From Mesotaenium endlicherianum (taxonomy: Eukaryota > Streptophyta > Zygnematophyceae > Zygnematales > Mesotaeniaceae), in the NCBI GenBank assembly GCA_009602735.1, contig WELA01009454.1:6169-50899 (forward strand): a stretch of 44,731 bases of DNA, written 5' to 3'. Of the stretch, positions 23,553-33,228 are shown piece by piece. The notes under the pieces were generated by a model that saw nothing but the letters and a program-made list of their open reading frames with translations, was not told the DNA's origin and ran no database searches. The position numbers were made by a program, and so were the translations under genes. Every line of letters starts with the position of its first letter. Position 1 is the first letter of the stretch.

Positions 23553-24863
23553 CAACAGTCAGTAATTCAATATACTGACTGTGAGGATGCTAGAGATGGT
23601 AAGTCGTCACTAGCTGCCCTCGTAGCAGGTATTATGGGTTCTGCTGCACTGGATTCACTATGCATGCCTGACAAACAGATAAAGGAGACTATCAGCAATA
23701 TAGATCTCCAAAGAGTGCACACTCTGGACGATCTTGTTCCACCTGATGTCCAACATATCTTTGCTAAGTCAGGAGAATAATGCGAAAGTCAGGAAAAGTC
23801 AGTCCCCCCTATCCTACAACATTGCATGATTGCAGGTAGGAAGATGCGAGCATTTGTTGACGGAGGGGCGTCACATACTTTCATCCATATGGATTTAGTT
23901 AAGCGGCTAAGGTTGCCTACTGTCACCCAAGGGAAAAGAAACATATTCCTTGGAGATGCCTCAAGTATCCCGGGAGGAATTATAACCAAGCCTATTGAGG
24001 TCCAGTTAGGTTCTGGCATTGCAATTCTAACTGAAACGCTTACATTTGAGGTACTAAACACTGGCTTTTATGATCTCGTGCTAGGCAGGTCCTGGCTTAA
24101 TAGACATCCAGCTGAAGTGTGTTGGAGCAGAGGTACAGTTAAAGTGAGAGGAGCCAGTGATGGGCAGACTAACTTGGCACCCACCAGTGCTCTTCCTCTT
24201 GTCCTGTATGGATGGCAAATGAAGGAAATGAAGAGGCTTCCAGGAGGCTGCAAATTCCTGAATGCAATGGAGTTCATCAAAAGCTGGGACCAGAAGGAAG
24301 ACAGAATGTTCTGTCTGCTGCTAAAAGAGGTACCTCCTCAACCTGAAGAAGTGGTTGAGAAAAAGGTAAGCCCTCCGGAGCACCCTACTGCTGCAAAAAT
24401 CGTTGCTCAGTATAATGATGTTTTGAATATGCCTGTAGGACTACCCCCTAAGAGAGAAGTAGATCACATGCTTGATTTATTACCTGGGAGTCAGCCACCC
24501 TGGCAACGCACTTATGGCTTGTCTTATGTGGAGAGCGGAAGTTGAAAACACAGATTGCAAAGTTTGAGGAAAATGGATATATTTCCCCCAGTAAATCACC
24601 TTATGGCGCACCCATCCTATTTCTTAAGAAAAAGGATGGGAGTATGCGGATGTGTGTTGATTACAGAGCTCTAACAGAATTACAGTAAAGAACAAGTATG
24701 CTTTATCCAGAATCGAGGATTTGCTTGATACCCTGTCTGGTGCTAAAGTGTTCAGTAAGAAAGATCTCAAGAGTGGTTATCATCAAATTAGAATTGCTGA
24801 GGGAGATGAACACAAGACTGCCTTCCGCACACGTTATGGACACTATGAATTTAACGTGATGCC
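23553..24863 (+). pseudogene. gypsy-A pol, 5' part: protease and N-terminal reverse transcriptase
   Basis: The aspartic protease region is recognised by AFVDGGASHTFI (D-G-G-A-S in place of the usual D-S-G-A-S) and DLVLGRSWLNRHP. The reverse transcriptase starts near 24460. It carries [20 protein letters not shown], the VDYRAL motif and [20 protein letters not shown]. Damage: in-frame TAA at 23778 and frameshifts near 24530 and 24672. The frame stops at VMP (24863), where the DNA transposon begins, and resumes at 30607 with [10 protein letters not shown], the next motif of the same domain. Confidence 0.88.
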
Positions 24864-24900
24864 CACATGCACCACGCGCGGGTGAAATTATGGACACTTA
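24864..24900 (+). repeat. left terminal inverted repeat of the DNA transposon
   Basis: The 37 bases start CACATGCACC and end TGGACACTTA. They match the right end in reverse complement over both outer and inner blocks; the middle is diverged. A further GGCGC follows at about 24906 and has a counterpart (AGCGCC) inside the right end. Confidence 0.75.
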
Positions 24901-25642
24901 AATTTGGCGCTTGGGGTACCATTTCGACACCGTTCGTATTCGCTCGCGACAAATTTGTGAAAGTTAAGAACACGTTGCAGCAGCTCGCTCTTTCTTCTTT
25001 GTATTCTCTGTACACGTTGTTAGCTCTTACAAGTTCTAACTAAAAGTTGTTAAGCACTTAAAGGCGAACATCTCACAACCAAAAATAAGATTTGAGACGA
25101 AAATTCGAGTCATCTACGACTAAATCAAAGTGGCGGATTCACGATTTTAGAGCCTGCTAAAGGTAAAATTATGGCTCTTATTTCTACACTTCCGCCCCAT
25201 CAACTTCCAGCACAGTTAATTATAAAGCTTGTTTTTGCTTTGAAAGAACCACAAACGGCTTTGGATCATATTTGCCCCATAGATTTTTGGACAAATCCAT
25301 TTTTATATGTTTAGAGATAGTTTTGTGAGGAGGGGTACGAACAGCCTGAGAAACACAGTCAAGTGTGAGTATCAACATAAGCACCATAAGAAGGGGAAAA
25401 AAATCATATTTACTTAACTTTTGTCTTGGGGGCAGATTGGGGGCAGACTTTAGGGTTGGGAGCAAATTTGAGGATTCATTATTACTCTAACAATAAGTTC
25501 TTACTTACCTGAGATCGAACTGGAGAGCAAAAATAGTACACATTTTGTTCTATATTACTACTTATTCACCTCTTAACTTCATTCTTTTTTGGGGTGGGGC
25601 TAGGACGGTTAGAACCAGGCCGGGAAGACCACCCTCTATAGC
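24901..25642. other. left non-coding part of the DNA transposon
   Basis: AT-rich sequence between the left inverted repeat and the + strand ORF. It presumably holds the promoter of that gene. I see no ORF with recognisable content. Confidence 0.4.
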
Positions 25643-26823
25643 ATGGCGTCATTCCCCAATTACTGCAGCAACTGTGGTGCAGCAAGAGGTGTGGGACTTT
25701 CTTACTGTCAGAAGTGCAACAAGTCTTTCATGCGGGCTGTAGAAGTGGACCCTATGGGCTGGCTTGTTAATTATAGAAGACGTGTCTATAAGAGGAGAGA
25801 CTCTACTCCTCAAGCAAGTGTTTGCATTAGTGATGTGAACGTGCCTAAGAACTTGTTTGAGACTCTTTTTGCACATGTAGGCAAAGAAGTGTCCCACTAT
25901 ATTACCAAAACCGAGCCCATGGTGTCTCGAAGTGTTCGAAGAGTGTGTTGGACTATAGAGGATTTAGATGCTCTTCTTTGCTTTCAATCTGTGAATGCTG
26001 ATTTGGGCTATGGAGCTGCCAAATTGCTTCCAAAATCAGGAGAGATGGTAGCATTGTCCCCCTTTTTTCTATGGAGTGGAGGATGAACAAGTCTGGAGAG
26101 AAAACTCTCACTTTAAAGTTTTCATTTTCGGTCTTAAACAGGGGGGGGCATGTTGTGATGGTCCCTGACCAGTGTTATGACAGACTTGTTTGGAAGACAC
26201 ATCATCATATTGATACTAGCACTCATGTACACTATAGACTTGCAGATTACCCTCTTAGGATGCAAGCACATGGTCTTGAAGTTATGGATGCCATGATAGA
26301 GGCAGCACAAATTGCAAAAGCTAACCTACTACAGAAGGAACAAGAGAGGATTGAGAGAGAGAGGGAGAACTACAAGAGAGCCTGTGAGTTCCAAGAAGAT
26401 GCTGATTTAGCAGCTCGTGAGTTGAGAATGCAAAGATCACAGGATCTGCGCACACCTGCTGAAAGAAAAGCAGATTCTCATGCTACTTTTGCACCTCAAC
26501 CTCCTATCACCTCTAAGCTAGCTAAACAAGCTGCTATACAAGTTATGAGAGAGGCAAGAGCTAAGGTTGCAGATGAAGTGAGGCAAGTGCTTCAACATAG
26601 AGAAGAGGAAGACAGGTTGATTGCGCAACAAGAGAAGAAGCATGCTCAAGCAATGCAAGCTTTGGTAAGAGAAGGCAAGCACTTGTTATCAAAAGAGCTT
26701 ATAAAGAGAGCGCGCGAGGTAGCTGCCAACAGAAGAAAGACTCCAGCTAATCAGGTGAGCTGCATATATACATATTGTACATTTCATTTAATGTTTCCTT
26801 CCTACACTAAGCATGTATTCTAG
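25643..26823 (+). pseudogene. zinc-ribbon and coiled-coil protein of the DNA transposon (one frameshift)
   Basis: The N-terminus MASFPNYCSNCGAARG carries C-x2-C-x10-C-x2-C (CSNC...CQKC), a zinc ribbon. About 250 residues of charged, Glu/Arg/Gln-rich helix follow, probably coiled coil (QKEQERIERERENYKRA and after). The first frame ends at 26086. The second opens at 26071, and the shift falls in a run of six T (26065-26070), so one protein of roughly 390 aa is likely. This may be a decay mutation or a sequencing error. CAG|GTGAGC at 26752-26758 is a possible donor near the end. The stop TAG (26821-26823) touches the stop of the opposite gene. It may be an accessory DNA-binding protein of the transposon (inference); I do not recognise the family. 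Confidence 0.6.
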
Positions 26824-29205
26824 CTACTCTCCTTCTCCAGCTGCTTCTTTCATGTCTGTTGGATCAAATCTTGTCACAAATGGTGCCAGCTGTCGTCGCT
26901 TGAACACCACCTTCTTCCTTTTTTGTCTTTCATTTCTACTCAATGGTAGCTCAATGATGGTAAATAGAGCTCTCTTCCCACTCTCTTGATGTGTTGTTTG
27001 GCCTATTCTCCCTTTGCAATACACTCGTCCTGTAGCGTCCACCATCACCTTCCTCTTGTTGGTCTTGGCTGATTTCCTCCATTGATGCAATGCCTCTATA
27101 CCTTCCCTATTGAACTGATCTAGGTCCCCATGTATCCTGTTCATATCCCCTATGTGGCACTTCAATATGTGCATGTACTCAGTAATGTGGTCAGCTGCGC
27201 AAGCTACTACAAACTTGTCCTCAAAGTCTTCAGCAAGGGCCTCCACAAGAGAAGCTTTAGCTACTCTGTTGTTGCCCGTGTCTAGTGCAAATATTGGCTC
27301 CATGAGGGCAGCCAAGCACACACCATAAGCATTCCATGCTTCTAACACGGCTTGTAGCTATTCTGCATCATCAGGCAGGTTACAAAAGACACACTCTGCC
27401 AGCTCTACAAAGTGCTCGAGGAGGCGGTGGCACTCTTGTCTAATGAAGCTTGGCTTGGCTGCCCTGTTTCTCTTCTCGCCTTTCTTCAAGGCCTTCACAG
27501 CCTCCTTAGGTATTGATGCCTTCACCTTTTCTTTCAAGAGCTTGTAGAATTCATCCTCCTTGTCCTGCCCTGCTGGTAAGAATGCATGCAAAGTTCTCTC
27601 ATACAGTGTAGCTGAGATTCTCAAGTTCAAGTGCAATATGCACACAACACAGTCATTGGGAGGTACATTAAACAATGGTGGCTTCTTATGCCTTTGCCCT
27701 TGGTGCTGGACTTGGTACTCCAATCTGGCCTTAGTACTCTTCTTCTGTGGCTTGCCCCGCATCGTCTTTATGATGTCATTATCCAGGTCTGACATACTCT
27801 CAAACTGTTTTGAGCAGTGTGGACACGTCATTGGCAACTTGCCCAAGTCAGGAGCATGAGCTGCAGCCTTCATCCCCTCCAAGGTGCGAGAGGCACCGCG
27901 GTGACACCTGTCATGGATGTCCTTTGACGTGCAGAGGCACCATGAGCACGGGTATGTTGAGCTTGCTTCAGTCAGCCCAAACAAACTGTTACTGAATTTG
28001 TAATCGCCACCCTGATAAAACTTGACTCTGAATAGGTCCTCTTCTACATGCAAGCCTGCTGTAATAACAGTGCCCATTCCCTCCAGTAGCCTTGAAGACA
28101 CTCCCTGTATGCTATTGTAGTCATCCTGACCTTCAAAGCATACAAGGGTGCAGGTATTAGCTGCTGAGTTTATCATGCCCAAGCTGTCCTTTGTCATAAC
28201 TTTGACAGCTATTGTAGTCAGGTCTACTCCCCTGTGGAGTGCTGCTGCGTCTCCAATAATCTGCACCCTTATTACTCTGCCTGGTTGGAGCTGCAATTGT
28301 ACTATGCGTTGTCTCAAAGTTTCTTGCAATGACAAGGTCACTGTCAGCCCATCTGCACTCTCTTGGGGTCCCACTTGAGCATAGATCTTGGCTGCCAGGA
28401 TCTCTATTTTCCTCCTGAGAGGCAGCTTGGGAAGGGGAATCTTGGTGTTCTTGATGTACTTGGGCTCCCATAGTCCTGTTGCTTAAGAGTATGTCTTTGA
28501 CATGATGTTGACAAGCATTTGGTATTGCTCTTGAGAAAGCTTTAACTTGTACTTGATAGCCAGCCCTAACCTGTCATCCCACTGCGCCTGTATTTGCTTC
28601 ACTGTAGCCTCCTCTATGATTGGCTTCAGGTGCAATTCTGTTGTAATAGCTTCCAGCATGTCTTTGTTCTCTGGCTTGTTCAAGAAGGCTGTCACTTACT
28701 TGGTCATGTTTGTCTCACTTTCAAACTTGTCCCCCATAAATAGCTTCAGGTCATTGCTCATTCTTTGCCATGTTCTTGCAGATCCTCCACTTACTCTACG
28801 ACGATTTGTTGGAGGAATTTCGGGGCCTGCCATAGACACCTTCTGCTTCAGGTACCTTATCTCTCTCTTAGCTCCTCTCAAGTCTTTCTTCATGCCCATG
28901 AACTGTCGAGCAACCTGTACATCCCTATCAGCTGTTTTCTTCTTCAGGCTTCTGTTTTCATCTGTATATTTTAGCATTTCAGACTTGTATCTCTCTACTT
29001 TACTCTCTAGCCTCTTTGAAGTATCTACAGGTGCTTTCTCAGCACCTGTTTTCTTCCTCTTCAGAAATTTGCCACCTGCTCCTCTAGGCATGTTTGGGTT
29101 AGTTTGCACTCTTGGTAATGTCATTTTATTGGGTTGATCATGATGCTTTTTGGCTCTAAGAATGGGTGCAGGTTCTACCTGAGACACAAACTTCACAGGA
29201 TTCAT
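26824..29205 (-). pseudogene. putative transposase of the DNA transposon, three in-frame stops
   Basis: From ATG 29205 the frame runs 794 codons without any frameshift. It is interrupted by TAA at 28696, TAA at 28483 and TAG at 27358. The N-terminal third is basic with coiled coil. Then come RVQIIGDAAALHRG, KFYQGGDYKFSNSLFGL, two cysteine pairs (CSWC, CPHC), LHLNLRI and a C-terminal HGDLDQFNREGIEALHQ. This run of motifs (GD.., GGDxKF, CxxWC-like, LHxxLR, GxExLH) recalls uncharacterised transposase-like proteins I know from animals. I cannot name a superfamily, and the acidic residues are only candidates for a DDE centre. Location inside terminal inverted repeats supports a transposase role. 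The stops may be decay or recoding. Confidence 0.6.
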
Positions 29206-29657
29206 GATGAAAAAGAAATTTTGTATAAATGTATACAGAGTTATAGGCGGATTGGTAGGTAGGTAGGTGGTAAAATGTTGGTTCAGCAATTTTTTTGGTG
29301 TTTTTTTTTTTCTGTTTTTTAATTCAAAAAAAATAAATTGCTTTTTAGAAAAACACAATAATATGAGCATGTAGAGTTCACCTCTACCTACACACCAAAA
29401 ATGTCGCATACATTGAAATGCACATGTAGCAGGACTTATGAGGGTGTGAAAACCAAAATGTCAGGTTTTTTACGCGTAATTTTCATTAAACTTCAAAAAA
29501 CTCTTCAAGACTGAAAACACCTTCAAATTTCAAAGTTGAAACTGTTATGGAATCCTCTTACATAGAAGAACAATCATGCAAAGTACTAGCATAACACAAT
29601 GCCAGGTTGTTAACATATGCCACTGAACACATGCATGAAAAAAAGTCACATTTCGAG

Positions 29658-29681
29658 AAGTAGGCGACTTATCGCCTACTT
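29658..29681. repeat. perfect 10-bp hairpin in the DNA transposon
   Basis: AAGTAGGCGA, loop CTTA, TCGCCTACTT. The right arm is also the start of the tandem duplication. Confidence 0.85.
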
Positions 29682-30403
29682 TTGCACATGTAGCTCATGG
29701 GCCTTATCTTGGGCTGTGGTGCTTAGAATGGGCTGTAAGTTGACCAGTAACACTATGGAGGGGTGCAGAATCTAGTAGAACCATTTTCAGATTTGTACTC
29801 CAAGTGTTTCTGCATTGTACGGACTGGCATGCTTCACATGTGCGAGAAACTCCATATGTCACATTTTGGAGGCTCACAGCCTAGTGTTTTGCAAACAGAT
29901 TTTTTGTTTGATCCATGATTACCCAGTTGGGTCCTTAATGCCTCCTAAAAATTTGGGGAGAATCAAGAAAGTGGAGTACAAGTTATGGCCATCTGATGAA
30001 GTGAAAGAATAGTGCAACATGTAATAATTTTCCAATTATCGCTTACTTTTGCAGATTTCAGTTTGTGTGCATATCTTGGGTCTCACTGAATGGAATGACC
30101 CAAAACTTCATCAATAGCTCTACGGGGGCAAAAAAAAATCCGAAAAAAAATAAAAATCAGATCTGTACTACAAGCATACTGCATTTTACGGACGGCCACT
30201 CTTCACATGCGTGAAAAGCATCACATGGCAAACTTTGGAGGCCCATAACTTAAAGTGATTCTATGAAAATTAATCTCTTCTTTATTTCATGGCTACCTAC
30301 GAGGGTCCTTAGTAACCTCTCAAAAAAATGGAGTCCATTAGGAACTTTTTGAACAACTGATGGTCATTCGTATGAAGCAGCAAGAATGAGAGAAAGTGAC
30401 AAT
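29670..30403. repeat. diverged tandem duplication, period about 367-370 bp
   Basis: Paired blocks in the same order: TATCGCCTACTTTTGC (29670) with TATCGCTTACTTTTGC (30037); TCAGATTTGTACTCCAAG (29787) with TCAGATCTGTACTACAAG (30157); CTTCACATGTGCG with CTTCACATGCGTG; TTTTGGAGGCTCACA with CTTTGGAGGCCCATA. The copies differ clearly, so the duplication is old. Confidence 0.8.
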
Positions 30404-30570
30404 TTCCACTTTTGTCGACATATTCTTCAATTTCACTAAAAGTGCAATAACTTATGAAGAATATGTCAGCTGTGTCTGAAACTTTAGGGAGGTATATGGG
30501 GGTTATCTTTTAGTATCCCAAATTTCAGACTATTTCGATAAAACCGCCGCAAATGGCGCTATAAAGTACC

Positions 30571-30606
30571 TAAGTGTCCAAAAAATGAACATCTGGGCTG
30601 CATGTG
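30571..30606 (-). repeat. right terminal inverted repeat of the DNA transposon
   Basis: Read on the minus strand it starts CACATGCAGCCC and ends TTGGACACTTA, 36 bases, pairing with 24864-24900. Confidence 0.75.
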
Positions 30607-32863
30607 CTATTTGAACTCACTAATGCTCCTGCAACCTTCATGGGTGCTATGAAGGACATTTTCAGACCTTACCTGGATAAGTTCGTGCAAGTCTTCCTGG
30701 ATGATAATTTAATTTTCTCTAAAGATGAAGCTCAGCATGCTAAATACTTAAGGACAGTCATGGACACTCTGAGAAGAAATCAATTATATGCTAAAATGAG
30801 CAAGTGTGATTTTTTCAAGGAAAGTATTGAATTCTTAGGCCACGTTGTCAGTAAAGAAGGCATCAATGTGGATCCTAAGACATTCCAGACCATAAGGGAC
30901 TGGCCTGTACCACGGTCTGTCTCTGAAGTTAGATCCTTCCTTGGATTGGCTAACTACTATGGGAGATTTATTGAGAATTATTCTACAAAGGCCAGTAAAC
31001 TGACTGACCTTACTAAGAAAGACATAGGGTATGTGTGGGGGAAAGAGCAGCAGGCTGCCTTCCACACCCTTAAAGATGCTCTTTGTTCTGCCCCAGTGCT
31101 AGCCGTGTATGACCCCAGCAAACCTGTGCAGGTGGTTACTGATGCTTCTGACTTTGCTATTGGTGCTATTTAGTTGAAGCCTGCTGACAAAACCACAAAA
31201 GATGGTAAGATCATCTAGCTCGGACTCACTTTCAGAAGAAGTCCAAGCTGTCGAGGAGGGAGAACCGCTGGAGCCTGATGCTGGAGCAGGTCCAAGTCCA
31301 GATTGACTACAAACCAGGGAAGGTAAATCCTGCTGATGCACTCTCTAGAAGACCTGACTTGCAAGAAAGGAACTTTAGTCAGCATGTTGTAGATAAAGTC
31401 CTTTGTGCAATCACTTCACTAAAGGTGAAAAAGTCCTTCCTTGAACAACTTACGAAAGCCTACCTTTTCGACCCAACATTTGAGCCCAGCCCCACTGATG
31501 GTGTGTGTCTTGCCACTGCACTCGGGTATAGGCTTAAGGGAGGGGTCTGGGTGACTGAAACCACTTCAGGCAGGCTGAAGCTGGTCATTCCTAACAACTT
31601 GGAATTACGGTCCCTCTTACTGAGTCAAACGCATGACAGTTTACTGGGTGGGCATATGGGGCAGGCAAAAACTGTTGGCAAACTGGCAAAATATTATCAT
31701 TGGGATGGATTGCCTCGGGAGGTCTTGAAATATGTTGAGTCCTGTGATCAGTGTCAGAGAAATAAGTCTAGGCACACACCACCGGGGGGCCTCTTACAAC
31801 CACTGCCCATCCCACCTGGACACTGGAAAACAATATCCATGGACTAGGTGGTAATACTACCACAACTGTCAAAGTAATTGCACTCAAAACAGCAAGACAA
31901 TTCTACAACCATGTAGTGTGCCAACATGGGCTACCCTCTAATATCATCTCAGACAGAGACTCAAAATTTACCTCTAAGTTCTGGAGAGCTTTATTGGGGT
32001 TAATGGGAGTCAAACAGCTGCTCAGCACAGCAAACCATCCTCAGACTGATGGGCAGACTGAAAGAACTAATCGAGTTTTGCAAGAGGTGCTGAGAGCATA
32101 TTTCAACCAAAAGCAAGACAATTGGGATGACCTGTTGCCTCAAATCCAGTTTGCGGTCAACAGTGAGGTGCACGCGTCAACGGGCAAGACTTCTTTTGAA
32201 CTGAGCCTGGGTAGAGTCCCTAAGTCTCTTTTAGATGTACTGGGGAGTCATTAACTCACCCTGACAGGATTGACAATCCAGTGTCTTTACAGTTAACCCA
32301 GGAGTTTGCTGACACCCTGTCATAAAGTCCAACAGAACCTGCACAAAGCCCAAGAAAATCAACAAAAATACGCTAATCAGCACAGTTGAGAACTGACATT
32401 TTCTAAAGGTGATTTGGTCAAACTACATTCTCAACACCTGTACCTGCCTGGTGTGGTCAACAAAAAGCTTGGTCCGATCTGGGTCGGTCCATATTTGGTA
32501 GTGCGCCGTGTCGGTCAGAATGCTTACAATCTGAACATGTCAGCAGAATACAAGGATCACCCAGTCTTTAATGTCTCCAGCCTGGAACCGTACATCAAAG
32601 ATAACACACTGTTCACAAGTCGGTTACCTGTCCAACCGGGACCGGTCCCCGCTGTCCGGGATGGTGACCCTGAGAAATATGAGGTCGAGGAGATTTTAGA
32701 CGCTCGCTCTGTCCGTCGATCATCTAAATATGTCATGAAGTACCTGGTCAGATGGAAGGGTTACGATGCCTCTGGGGACACTTGGGAATTTAACGACCAG
32801 CTGACCAATGCCAAAGGGGCGTTGAAGCGGTCCCACCTTCGGGCGGCTGGCACACCTCCCTAA
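30607..32863 (+). pseudogene. gypsy-A pol, 3' part: reverse transcriptase, RNase H remnant, integrase, chromodomain
   Basis: The reverse transcriptase resumes with [10 protein letters not shown] and has the catalytic VFLDDNLIFS. RNase H begins DASDFAIGAI but is cut short. QIDYKPGKVNPADALSRR follows after about 35 codons, whereas gypsy-B has about 100 there. Integrase has the HHCC finger (HDSLLGGHMG ... CDQCQRNK). Its core is shortened between the first Asp (ISMD) and HGLPSNIISDRDSKF; QTDGQTERTNR supplies the Glu. A chromodomain (EKYEVEEILDAR ... YLVRWKGYDASGDTWEF) ends the protein, placing it among chromoviruses. Damage: TAG at 31171, near 31216 and 31845, TGA near 32390, and frameshifts near 31260 and 32240. 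Confidence 0.9.
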
Positions 32864-33228
32864 CTCTCATTTCAGTGGCCCTGGACAGGTGACAGGAGGT
32901 CCTGTCTCCAATTAAGTTGGAGGGGAATGTGACAGTTAAACGTGACAGTTAGTGACAGATAGTGACAGTTGTGACAAGCAACCCACCTTAAAATCAAGTT
33001 GGAGGGAGTGTCTTCCGTCTTGGGATCAGCCAGGCAAATTTTTATGTAATCATTCTACACACTCAACCTGCACTCACACTCACTTTTTCTCTCTGACTCA
33101 ATTCTCCTCTTCTACTCACTCACACAAGATATTACACACTTGGAACTCTCCCTACCACGTTCTTCTGCACCAAGGGTACTCAGTAGCGGCAAAGTACCAT
33201 GATTTCACTGATTGCATTGTGTTTATGA
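32864..33228 (+). other. spacer between pol and the extra ORF, with GTGACA repeats and two polypurine-tract-like motifs
   Basis: AAGTTGGAGGGGAATGTGACAG at about 32923 and AAGTTGGAGGGAGTGT at about 32997 look like a polypurine tract plus LTR start. A similar motif stands directly before the true 3' LTR (35085). Between 32938 and 32977 the unit GTGACAGTT recurs four to five times. A CT-rich stretch (33060-33125) follows. Confidence 0.6.

Larger units (their letters stand above)
29206..30570. other. right non-coding part of the DNA transposon
   Basis: A 1.36-kb AT-rich region between the transposase start and the right inverted repeat. It contains a hairpin (29658-29681) and a 367-bp tandem duplication (29670-30403). 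It presumably includes the transposase promoter. No ORF with recognisable content. Confidence 0.5.
24864..30606. mobile_element. DNA transposon of unrecognised family (5743 bp) inserted in gypsy-A reverse transcriptase
   Basis: The boundaries follow from the interrupted reverse transcriptase and from terminal inverted repeats: CACATGCA at 24864 and TGCATGTG ending at 30606, with a second matching block TGGACACTTA at the same depth on both sides. It has two convergent genes: zinc-ribbon/coiled-coil (+, 25643-26823) and transposase-like (-, 26824-29205). I find no clean target duplication: the right junction has three bases (CTA) beyond the expected host codons, and the left has CC. Base composition is AT-richer than that of the host gene. 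Confidence 0.8.

Noticed and set aside
28157..28471. 104-codon minus-strand frame inside the transposase
   Set aside because: It is out of frame with the long transposase frame, which continues through this region in one frame with only a stop codon at 28483.
24864..30606. Reading the insertion as a Helitron or LTR element
   Set aside because: It has terminal inverted repeats, no Rep/helicase motifs, no reverse transcriptase and no LTRs of its own.
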